DNA from: JBQTHI01 sp052390035
Lineage (GTDB): Bacteria; Actinomycetota; Acidimicrobiia; Spongiisociales; ZC4RG35
Assembly: GCA_052390035.1 (NCBI GenBank)
Contig: JBQTHI010000101.1
Location: forward strand, 1-22,301
Direction: 5' to 3'
Length of the DNA: 22,301 nt
The notes under the pieces are model-generated. The model saw only the letters and a program-made list of their open reading frames with translations, did not search any database and was not told the origin of the DNA. Positions 11,404 to 18,218 of this stretch are shown here, piece by piece. Both the position numbers and the translations under genes were made by a program. The stretch's first letter is position 1. The number at the start of each line of letters is the position of its first letter.

Positions 11404-13419
11404 ATGGGGGTCGAGCGGCTGTTGCCGTTCCTGCTGGCGGCCGCCGTGGTAAGCACACCGGTTCCGGCCGCGGCCGACGACGGTGGCGCCGTGGAAGCCA
11501 CCTACTCGGAGTCGAACGGATGCGGGATACCCCGTAGCTTTGCCCCGCTATCGGGGCGCCAGGGCGGGCTGGCCGACTACGAACCTATCCGTGGCCCGTT
11601 TGGGGCAATCTTCGGGCGCACCGTCGGTCAAGCGCGCGCGGCGATCGTCCGTTGGACGGTCCCCTTCACAACCTTGTCGGTGTCGGTTCACCAGCGAGCC
11701 CTTCCGGCCTTCCAGCAGGTAACCGCCAACCTGGCCGCCAGTGGTGGCTTCTATCCAACTCGGGCCAGTGAGACCTACGGTTTCACCGCCCGGACCGTCA
11801 ATGGCACGAAGTCGATCAGCTATCACGCCGTGGGTGCAGCCATCGACATCAACTCGCGATCCAACCCTGCTCACGACGCGCTGCTTCTCACCGACATGCC
11901 CCCGTGGTACGTGGATGCCTGGCGCCGGGCCGGCTTCTGCTGGGGTGGGGACTGGGTTGGAAAGAAAGACCCGATGCACTTCTCGTGGATGGGTCCGTTG
12001 GCCACGCCAGGCCATGGGCCGACGCCGGTCCCGTATCCGTCGCTGGCGAACCTGGCAGCGTTCACCGAGATTCCGGCGATCCATCACGCCGGACTCGGTG
12101 GTCGGCGGTCAGCGGCGACGGACGCCCTGGCCGATCTCACCGGGGACGGGTCGCTTGATGTCGTGCGGATCAAGACCCATAACGCTGCCGGCCCGATCGT
12201 GGAGGTGATGGGCTCGTGGGCCGACTTCGGCACGTGTGGCCTGGCTCGTTTCCAGTTGCCCGGCGCTGACATTTCGAGACGGGTGATATTCGGCAATACC
12301 ACCTATGGCGGAAGGGCCGACCTGGTTTTCCTCGACTTCTCCGGATCCCACCTGACCTTGCACCAATACGGCGCCGGCGAGTTCTACCAACAGCACACCG
12401 CCATCTCCACCGGGATTCCGTCTGATCCCGACGCCGGATACGTCCTCGCCGACTATGACGTCGATGGCCGGTCCGACCTGTTTGTCGTCGCCAGCGGGAA
12501 TCTCAGCGTATGGTCGGCCGCTTCCGGCTACGCCGCGTTGGCGACCACCGCCCAGGTGGCGGTCCCGGTCGGTTCGGCGTATGCAGCCGGAGACCGCGAC
12601 CAGGACGGACGGGCTGACCTATACGTCATCGGCGCCGACGGAAAGATGCAGGTCTTGACCGCAGCGACCGGTTTCTCATCATCGGAGACCTTCGGCCTGC
12701 CGCTGGCGGTTGGTAGCAACGATGTCTTCGAGGTGTCTGACTATGACGGTGACGGGCACGATGACCTGTATCGACTCGACGTCAACGGGAGCATCGTTGT
12801 CATGTTGGGCAACCAACAGATCTACGCCGACATCGACGGGTGGTTCCGGGCGCCCGAATTCACCTGTCCGCCCGACCAGCCCGTCTACGACTTCGCCGGA
12901 CGGTTCGCCGACGATGACGCCAATCCGTTCCTGGGCGACATTGAATGGGCCGCCGCTTCGGGGGTCACAGTGGGATGCAACCCGCCGTTCGCCGATTGGT
13001 TTTGCCCGAAGCTGGCGGTGAGTCGGGCGCAGATGGCGACCTTCCTCGTACGGGCTCTTTCCCTCCCGGCGGCCGGGGCCGACGCCTTCACCGACGACGC
13101 CGGGTCACCCCACGAGTCCGACATCAACGCCATCGCTGCAGCAGGTATCACGGTCGGCTGCGGCCAGGGCGTCTATTGCCCCCATGCCACCATCACCCGC
13201 GAGCAGCTGGCCACCTTTCTGGCTGGGGCCTACCGCCTGCCCTCCGTCGCTACCAATCCCTTCGCCGATGTCGCAGGGCCCCATGCCGCCGATGTCGCCG
13301 CCCTCTCGGCAGCCGGGATCACCTCCGGCTGCTCGGCGGCGCCGATGCTCTTCTGCCCGACCGCCCCGGTACTCCGCGAGCAGATGGCTGCCTTCCTTAA
13401 TAGAGCCGAGCACCGGTAG
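11404..13419 (+). CDS. Secreted M15-type peptidoglycan peptidase with FG-GAP/VCBS-like and SLH-like repeats
   Basis: This 671-residue exported protein probably cuts peptidoglycan peptides and binds the cell surface. A Sec signal (residues 1 to about 25, hydrophobic LLPFLLAAAVV, then an Ala-rich cleavage site) supports the ATG at 11404; the frame is open further upstream to 11341. The M15 zinc peptidase signature is SYHAVGAAIDIN (zinc ligands H141 and D148) plus DPMHFSW (D189 and ligand H192), closest to the M15C/Ply500 or VanY-like group. Residues about 240-485 hold four calcium-type loops (such as DLTGDGSLD, DYDVDGRSD, DRDQDGRAD, DYDGDGHDD), as in FG-GAP/VCBS propellers. Three SLH-like repeats follow (about 497-554, 556-615, 616-671), each with a GC and a CP cysteine, probably disulfide-bonded. 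It is followed by an acyltransferase gene. Carboxypeptidase versus L-Ala-D-Glu endopeptidase activity is undecided. Confidence 0.88.
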   Translation: MGVERLLPFLLAAAVVSTPVPAAADDGGAVEATYSESNGCGIPRSFAPLSGRQGGLADYEPIRGPFGAIFGRTVGQARAAIVRWTVPFTTLSVSVHQRALPAFQQVTANLAASGGFYPTRASETYGFTARTVNGTKSISYHAVGAAIDINSRSNPAHDALLLTDMPPWYVDAWRRAGFCWGGDWVGKKDPMHFSWMGPLATPGHGPTPVPYPSLANLAAFTEIPAIHHAGLGGRRSAATDALADLTGDGSLDVVRIKTHNAAGPIVEVMGSWADFGTCGLARFQLPGADISRRVIFGNTTYGGRADLVFLDFSGSHLTLHQYGAGEFYQQHTAISTGIPSDPDAGYVLADYDVDGRSDLFVVASGNLSVWSAASGYAALATTAQVAVPVGSAYAAGDRDQDGRADLYVIGADGKMQVLTAATGFSSSETFGLPLAVGSNDVFEVSDYDGDGHDDLYRLDVNGSIVVMLGNQQIYADIDGWFRAPEFTCPPDQPVYDFAGRFADDDANPFLGDIEWAAASGVTVGCNPPFADWFCPKLAVSRAQMATFLVRALSLPAAGADAFTDDAGSPHESDINAIAAAGITVGCGQGVYCPHATITREQLATFLAGAYRLPSVATNPFADVAGPHAADVAALSAAGITSGCSAAPMLFCPTAPVLREQMAAFLNRAEHR

Positions 13420-13521
13420 ATGTCGAAGTGGGCCTTGACATTCGCCCTGACGCTACTGGTGTGTAAACGCGGCGACCGCACCCGCCAGAACCCCCGACCT
13501 AGACCGATGATGGCACCATGA
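13420..13521 (+). CDS. Possible small coupling ORF, 33 residues
   Basis: An ATG immediately follows the TAG of the peptidase gene. The frame runs 33 codons and its stop overlaps the acyltransferase start as ATGA. The product would have a short hydrophobic stretch (WALTFALTLLV) and then a basic, Pro-rich tail. There is no ribosome site apart from the upstream stop. The geometry fits translational coupling, but the coding evidence is weak and I know no relative. The same DNA contains a TTGACA string at 13435-13440 without a good -10 partner. Confidence 0.2.
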   Translation: MSKWALTFALTLLVCKRGDRTRQNPRPRPMMAP

Positions 13522-14834
13522 GTACCGCGATCTGGCAGCACTCGCTTCACCTGGCCGAGAGCACCCCCAACTCTCGGAACCGCTACGTCGACTTCCTGCG
13601 GGCGGCATCGATCATGGTGGTAGTCATCGGTCATTGGTTGATGGCCGCTCCCGTCATCACCGACCAGGGCCTGACCGAGGGTCACCTCCTCAGCCTCGCC
13701 CCCTGGACCCATTACCTCACATGGGTTCTCCAGGTGATGCCGATCTTCTTCTTCGTCGGTGGCTACGCCAATGCCGCCTCCTGGCGAGCGGCTCGGCGGG
13801 AGCACACCCCTTACGGTGCCTGGCTGAGAGCCCGGCTGCGACGGTTGACGCTCCCGGTGCTGCCCCTCCTGATGGTCTGGGCGGCCGGCGCCGCCGTGCT
13901 GCTGCGCAGCGGCCTCGATCCCGACCTGCTCCGCATCGGCTCGCAGGTGGCGCTGGTCCCTGTCTGGTTCCTCGCCACCTACGTGGCGGTGGTGGCCTTC
14001 ACCCCGCTGACCCTGACCGCCTGGGAACGATGGAGCTGGGGGTCGCTCGGGGTCGGGGCGGGGGCGGCCGGGCTGGTCGACCTGATCGTCATCGGGGCCG
14101 GGGTCGGGGCAGTTGGCTATCTCAACTACCTGCTGGTGTGGGGCACCGTCCACAGCTTCGGATATGCCTGGGCCGACTCCCGGCTGGGGGCAGTGAGGAG
14201 ACGGCTAGTGGTGGCGCTGGGTGGTCTGGCCGCCACCGCGCTGCTGGTGGGATTGGGCCCCTATCCGGTCGCCATGGTCGGGTTCACCACGGAGGGAATC
14301 ACCAACACCTTTCCTCCCAAGGTCACCTTGATCACCATCGCCCTTCTCCAGGCCGGCCTGCTGCTCGCCCTGGAAGGCCCAACCCGCCGGCTGCTGGATC
14401 GGACCCGAGTCTGGGCAGCCACGATCCTGGTCAACGGACGGATCATGACCCTCTACCTCTGGCACCTCACCGCCATGGTGGCGGTGATCGGGGGCTCTCT
14501 TCTGCTTGGAGGCCTCGGCCTACGGGTGGCGGCCGACACCCCAGTCTGGTGGCTCACCCGCCCGCTCTGGATGCTGGGCTTAACCGTCGCCACCCTCCCT
14601 TTCCTGGTGGTGTTCGGTCGCTATGAACGGCCCCGTCCCGATCATCGCCCTCCCCCGCCGGCCTGGCGACCCCTCCTCGCCGTGCTCGCCACCTGCGCCG
14701 GGCTGGGGCTCTTGGCTCTCAACGGGGTCGCCGATGAGGAGGGTCTCAACGGGGTAGCGCTCTCCCTTCCCTTCGCCGCCGCCATCGCCGGCGGGGTGGG
14801 TGGCGCCCGCTGGTGGCAGCGCCGGAACCCCTGA
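13518..14834 (+). CDS. Acyltransferase 3 family integral membrane protein
   Basis: This 438-residue polytopic membrane protein with about ten hydrophobic segments belongs to the OafA/YrhL-type acyltransferase 3 family. Such proteins usually move acetyl or other acyl groups onto cell-surface sugars or lipids. The family signature is in the first segment: YVDFLRAASIMVVVIGHW, with R28 and H39 separated by ten residues. A PIFFFVGGYANAASW motif follows near 75-90. No periplasmic SGNH domain is attached. The ATG at 13518 has no clear Shine-Dalgarno and overlaps the stop of a 33-codon frame. It follows the secreted peptidase gene by 98 nt on the same strand, which suggests a cell-envelope role. The substrate is unknown. 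It ends 9 nt before the convergent CoA-binding gene. Confidence 0.88.
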   Translation: MSTAIWQHSLHLAESTPNSRNRYVDFLRAASIMVVVIGHWLMAAPVITDQGLTEGHLLSLAPWTHYLTWVLQVMPIFFFVGGYANAASWRAARREHTPYGAWLRARLRRLTLPVLPLLMVWAAGAAVLLRSGLDPDLLRIGSQVALVPVWFLATYVAVVAFTPLTLTAWERWSWGSLGVGAGAAGLVDLIVIGAGVGAVGYLNYLLVWGTVHSFGYAWADSRLGAVRRRLVVALGGLAATALLVGLGPYPVAMVGFTTEGITNTFPPKVTLITIALLQAGLLLALEGPTRRLLDRTRVWAATILVNGRIMTLYLWHLTAMVAVIGGSLLLGGLGLRVAADTPVWWLTRPLWMLGLTVATLPFLVVFGRYERPRPDHRPPPPAWRPLLAVLATCAGLGLLALNGVADEEGLNGVALSLPFAAAIAGGVGGARWWQRRNP

Positions 14835-14843
14835 GCGGAGCTG

Positions 14844-15326
14844 TTAGACCGGACGCCGCCTTTTCGACGAGATCAGACCGGTGTCAAAACCGGCCAGATG
14901 CAGCCCCCCGGCAAACCTGGCGTGTTCGATCTTCAGGCATCGGTCTTGAACGACCATCAGGCCGCCGGCCCGCGCCATGGCGGCCGCTTCTTCGTTGCGC
15001 AACCCCAGTTGGAACCAGACGACCTTGGCTCCTACCGCGATCGCCTCCTCCACCACCTCAGGCAGGTCGGTCGCCTTGCGAAAACAGTCAACGACGTCGG
15101 GGGGCCCGGGCAGGTCGGCAAGGCGCGGGTAACACTTGAGCCCTAAGACTTGCTCGGCATGGGGGTTGACCGGCCACAGGGTGTATGGGGTGCGGAGCAG
15201 ATAGGTGGCGACGAAGTTCGAGGACCGGAGGGGGTTCGGAGACACGCCGACCAGTGCCACGGTTTTCGCCTCGCGAAGGATCGCGAGGCGTTCTTGCGGA
15301 CTGGCGTCGGTAACAACCGCCGTCAT
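14844..15326 (-). CDS. CoA-binding domain protein (YccU-like)
   Basis: This 160-residue single-domain protein has a Rossmann CoA-binding fold of the YccU/CoA_binding_2 type. The N-terminal nucleotide-binding loop VALVGVSPNPLRSS lies at about 23-36. It is followed by the family features YTLWPVNPHAEQVLGLKCYP, the DVVDCFRKATDLPEVVEEAI segment and VVWFQLGLRNEEAA; a late VVQDRCLKIEH motif holds another conserved Cys. The biochemical role is not established in the family. Its ATG directly abuts the TAA of metY (TAA-ATG), with GGTGG 7 nt upstream, so it is co-translated with metY. I recall this pairing from other genomes, which suggests a link to homoserine or sulfur metabolism; that link is inference. 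It is convergent with the acyltransferase. Confidence 0.9.
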   Translation of the reverse strand: MTAVVTDASPQERLAILREAKTVALVGVSPNPLRSSNFVATYLLRTPYTLWPVNPHAEQVLGLKCYPRLADLPGPPDVVDCFRKATDLPEVVEEAIAVGAKVVWFQLGLRNEEAAAMARAGGLMVVQDRCLKIEHARFAGGLHLAGFDTGLISSKRRRPV

Positions 15327-16583
15327 TTAGGCACCACCCAAGGCCTGCTCCAGGTCAGCGACGATGTCGTCGATGTCCTCGAGGCCGACCGAGATCCGGA
15401 TCATGTCATCTCCGACTCCCGAGGCGCGGCGTTCTTCGATCGGCACCTGTTGGTGGGTGGTGGAAGCCGGGTGGATGACCAGGGTCTTGGCGTCGCCCAC
15501 ATTGGCCAGGTGAGAGGCGAGGTCGACTTTCTCGATGAACTGTCTGCCCGCCTCGAACCCGCCTCTGACACCGAACGTGAAGACCGCTCCCGGTCCCTTT
15601 GGGACGTATTTGCGAACCAGCGGGTCGTTCTCATCGGGATAGCTGACCCAGGCCACAGCCGGGTGAGCCGATAGCGCCTTCGCCACTTTTCTGGCATTTT
15701 CGACATGGCGCTCCATGCGAAGCGGCAGGGTCTCCAGTCCCAGCAGCAGCAGGAAGGAGTTGAACGGCGAGAGGGCGGCTCCAACGTCGCGCAACAATTC
15801 GGTACGCGCCTTCATGAGATAGGCGTACTCCCGGAAGTTCTCCCAAAAGCGAAGCCCGTGATAAGCCGGAGAGGGTTCGGTGATCACGCCGAAATTGCCG
15901 TTGTCCCAGGGGAAGCGACCCGACTCCACAATGACCCCGGCAATCGCCACACCGTGACCGCCGATGAACTTGGTGGCCGAGTGCACGACGATGTCTGCCC
16001 CCCACTCGATCGGCCGGCACAGATAGGGCGTCGCAAACGTGTTGTCGATCATCAGTGGCAGCCCGCGGTCATGGGCTGCATCGGCGGCACCTTCGATGTC
16101 GAAGACCTCGGCGCGCGGGTTGCCGATCGTCTCGCCATAGACGAGTTTGGTCGCCGGGGTGATGGCGGCTCGAAGCGCGTTCGGATCCGGGTCGGTGAAA
16201 ACCACGTCGATTCCCATCCGGCGCAGGGTCACATCGAACTGGGTGTAGGTGCCGCCGTACAGGTTGCGGGCGGAGACGATCTCGTCCCCGGCCTTACAAA
16301 TGGAGAGAACCGCAATCAACTGAGCCGCCTGTCCCGAGGCGGTGGCCAGGGCTCCAAGCCCTCCTTCCAGCGACGCCATTCGCTCTTCGAAGGCGGCATT
16401 GGTGGGGTTGCCGATCCTGGTGTAGATGTTGCCGAAGGTCTGGAGTGCGAAAAGGTCGGCGGCCGACTGGGCATCTTCGAACACGAACGACGTAGTCGCA
16501 TAGATCGGCATCGCCCTTGCCCCGGTCTCCGGATCGGGCCGCTGCCCGGCGTGGATCGACCTGGTGGCAAAGCCATATTGCAT
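15327..16583 (-). CDS. metY: O-acetylhomoserine sulfhydrylase (O-acetyl-L-homoserine aminocarboxypropyltransferase)
   Basis: This PLP enzyme makes homocysteine from O-acetylhomoserine and sulfide, the direct sulfhydrylation route to methionine. Its 418 residues are typical for the family. Visible features are FATRSIHAGQRPDPETGARA at the N-terminus, the YTRIGNPT motif (54-61), the NLYGGTYTQF stretch (107-116), D180 in the IDNTFATPYLCRP strand, and the Schiff-base Lys K205 in VHSATKFIGGHG. The C-terminal VGDAKTLVIHPASTTH and RISVGLEDIDDI stretches are standard for MetY. The ATG at 16583 starts 11 nt after the stop of the desulfurase-like gene, and the CoA-binding gene begins at the next base, so the three form an operon. 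No Shine-Dalgarno is evident. Confidence 0.96.
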   Translation of the reverse strand: MQYGFATRSIHAGQRPDPETGARAMPIYATTSFVFEDAQSAADLFALQTFGNIYTRIGNPTNAAFEERMASLEGGLGALATASGQAAQLIAVLSICKAGDEIVSARNLYGGTYTQFDVTLRRMGIDVVFTDPDPNALRAAITPATKLVYGETIGNPRAEVFDIEGAADAAHDRGLPLMIDNTFATPYLCRPIEWGADIVVHSATKFIGGHGVAIAGVIVESGRFPWDNGNFGVITEPSPAYHGLRFWENFREYAYLMKARTELLRDVGAALSPFNSFLLLLGLETLPLRMERHVENARKVAKALSAHPAVAWVSYPDENDPLVRKYVPKGPGAVFTFGVRGGFEAGRQFIEKVDLASHLANVGDAKTLVIHPASTTHQQVPIEERRASGVGDDMIRISVGLEDIDDIVADLEQALGGA

Positions 16584-16594
16584 AGCCGGGGAGG

Positions 16595-17782
16595 CTACAA
16601 CTCAGCGAGGGCGCCAAGAATTCGGTCGACCTCGGCCGGGGTGTTGAGGTGGACAAAACCGATACGGGTCAGCCCTCCCTGATCGAGATATCCAAGGCGG
16701 GCCATCGGCTCGACCGCGTAGTAGTGGCCCGACCAGACCGCAAAGCCCTCATGTCCGAGCCGCTTGGCGACGTCGGCCGCGGTCATCCCTTCCACCTCGA
16801 TAGCGAAGGTCGGCACCCGACCTTCCATGGTCTGGGGACCAACCACACCCACCCTCTTTGGCAATCCGCTCAGAAACTGATCGCCCAGCGCCCGCTCGTA
16901 GGCGCCAATCTCGCGAAAAGCCAGCTCCAAGGCCCCCCGCCGCTCACTACCCCATCCCAACGATGCGAGATAGTCGACCGAGGCGACAAAACCGGCGAGC
17001 AACTCGAAGGGAGGGGTGCCGGTCTCCCACCGACCCGGCCCAACCTCCGGAGCGGGTCGCACCTTGAAGGCAGGCAAGCGCTCCAGATGCGGTCGGGCAC
17101 CCCAGAGGATCCCGAGATGAGGCCCGAAGAACTTGTAGGAGGAGCACACCAGGAAGTCACAGCCCAGGTCGTGCACGTCGATGAAGCGGTGCGGGGCCAG
17201 ATGCACCGCGTCGATGTAGGTGAGGGCCCCCACCCGATGAGCAGCGGCCGTCACCCGTCGAGTGTCAACGAGCGACCCGAACGCGTTGGAACAGGCGGTG
17301 ACGGCGACCAAGCGGGTATTGGGGTCGAGGAGCGACTCGAGATGATCGACGTCGAGCGACGCGTCGGGATTGATGTTGGCGAACAGGACCTCTGCCCCAA
17401 CCTCAGCCGCCGCTCGCACCCAGGGAGTGACGTTGGCATCGTGGTCGAGGCCGGAAAGGATGATCCGATCGCCCGGCTTCCACTCACGGGATATCGCCCT
17501 GCTCATGGCGAAAGTCAGCGAGGTCATGTTGGGGCCGAATACCACCTCTCCTTGATCGCCCCCGGTCAGATCAGCGGCCGCCGAACGGGCGGCTGTCACC
17601 ACCTCCTCTGACCGCCGAGACGACCGAAAGTCGCCGCCGACATTGGACATCGAGGCGGCCAAAGCGCCGCCGATCGCTTCGATCGTGCGGCGCGGTACCT
17701 GAGTCCCCGCCGGCCCGTCGAGATATACTTGGGGCCCGCTTAGGGCCGGGAACTCGCTGCGGAGGGACTCGACGTCGAGCAT
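16595..17782 (-). CDS. Class V PLP enzyme, cysteine desulfurase-like but without the catalytic cysteine
   Basis: This 395-residue fold-type I PLP protein belongs to the NifS/SufS superfamily. From memory it best fits the VC1184-type cysteine desulfurase-like subfamily. Visible features are VYLDGPAGTQVPRRT (about 19-33), a SGLDHDANVTPW strand (110-121), PLP-contacting D191 and H194 in YIDAVHLAPH, and the Schiff-base Lys K217 in CSSYKFFGPH. In SufS the mobile loop reads GHHCAQP with the persulfide cysteine; here it is SGHYYAVEP (351-359), with Tyr at the Cys position. Desulfurase activity is therefore doubtful. It could be a lyase, epimerase or transaminase. It leads the operon with metY and the CoA-binding gene. 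The start ATG is followed at once by the expected LRSEFPAL N-terminus. Confidence 0.9.
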   Translation of the reverse strand: MLDVESLRSEFPALSGPQVYLDGPAGTQVPRRTIEAIGGALAASMSNVGGDFRSSRRSEEVVTAARSAAADLTGGDQGEVVFGPNMTSLTFAMSRAISREWKPGDRIILSGLDHDANVTPWVRAAAEVGAEVLFANINPDASLDVDHLESLLDPNTRLVAVTACSNAFGSLVDTRRVTAAAHRVGALTYIDAVHLAPHRFIDVHDLGCDFLVCSSYKFFGPHLGILWGARPHLERLPAFKVRPAPEVGPGRWETGTPPFELLAGFVASVDYLASLGWGSERRGALELAFREIGAYERALGDQFLSGLPKRVGVVGPQTMEGRVPTFAIEVEGMTAADVAKRLGHEGFAVWSGHYYAVEPMARLGYLDQGGLTRIGFVHLNTPAEVDRILGALAEL

Positions 17783-17852
17783 TTCTTCTGTTTACCCGGT
17801 TCTGGGGCGCAACAGCTACGTTCTGGCAACGAGATTCCACCCCAAGGGATCA

Positions 17853-17872
17853 GGCGAGCTAGCTGGCTCGCC
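17853..17872 (-). terminator. Stem-loop over the whiB stop codon
   Basis: GGCGAGC (17853-17859) and GCTCGCC (17866-17872) form a perfect 7-bp stem with a 6-nt loop, placed across the TAG of the whiB-like gene. No U-tract follows on the minus strand. It could be a U-less terminator or an mRNA 3'-end structure separating whiB from the metY operon. Confidence 0.35.
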
Positions 17873-18131
17873 GCACCTCTTCCATCCATTTGCGCCGGAT
17901 CTTGACCCGTTCCTTGGGGGTATGACCACCCCAGATGCCTTCGGCCTGGCGCGTCTCGAGGGCGTAGGTGAGGCACTCCTCGGCGACCGGGCAGGTGGCA
18001 CAAACGGCCTTGGCCTGTCCGATGGCCTGAACATCCTCTGGCGACGGAAAGAAGTCCACGCCCGGCGTCGTCCGGCAGGCGGCAGCCTCTCGCCAGGCAA
18101 TGAGGTCGGTGGTGGGAGCGCTCATCGTCAT
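17859..18131 (-). CDS. WhiB-family iron-sulfur transcriptional regulator
   Basis: This 90-residue Wbl protein is a group found almost only in Actinomycetota. Four cysteines would hold a [4Fe-4S] cluster: C19, C44, C47 and C53, the last three as CxxCxxxxxC in AVCATCPVAEEC. The usual beta-turn motif appears as GIWGG (65-69) and is followed by a basic tail (KERVKIRRKW) for DNA contact. Such proteins normally act by binding the housekeeping sigma factor region 4. The sequence is nearest the WhiB1/WhiB2-like groups, but I cannot assign one. The ATG at 18131 is used; a second ATG two codons on (18125) is possible. It lies 87 nt after the acyl-CoA dehydrogenase gene, with its own probable promoter. 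Confidence 0.95.
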   Translation of the reverse strand: MTMSAPTTDLIAWREAAACRTTPGVDFFPSPEDVQAIGQAKAVCATCPVAEECLTYALETRQAEGIWGGHTPKERVKIRRKWMEEVRRAS

Positions 18132-18172
18132 CGTCGTATCCAGTGAAGTAATGCTTATTTGGGAGAACCTAA

Positions 18173-18198
18173 AACGCCTGTCAAGCCTTTTTCGTTCC
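18173..18198 (-). promoter_or_regulatory. Candidate promoter elements upstream of the whiB-like gene
   Basis: On the minus strand GGAAC (18194-18198) and GTT (18173-18175) are 18 nt apart, the layout of SigR/SigH-type stress promoters. A perfect TTGACA (18179-18184) lies between them, but the bases 17-18 nt downstream of it give only a poor -10 (AAATAA). Which one is used, if either, is open. Confidence 0.3.
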
Positions 18199-18218
18199 CG
18201 ATCTCGATCCGCAGCTTC

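Noticed and set aside
13435..13458. TTGACA followed by TGTGTAAAC as an acyltransferase promoter
   Set aside because: At 17-18 nt spacing the -10 would be GGTGTG or GTGTGT. The better TGTAAA needs 21 nt, so the promoter is not supported.
13634..14626. A 330-codon alternative frame on the same strand as the acyltransferase
   Set aside because: Its translation is Arg/Gly/Pro-rich low complexity, while the other frame gives a coherent acyltransferase 3 protein.
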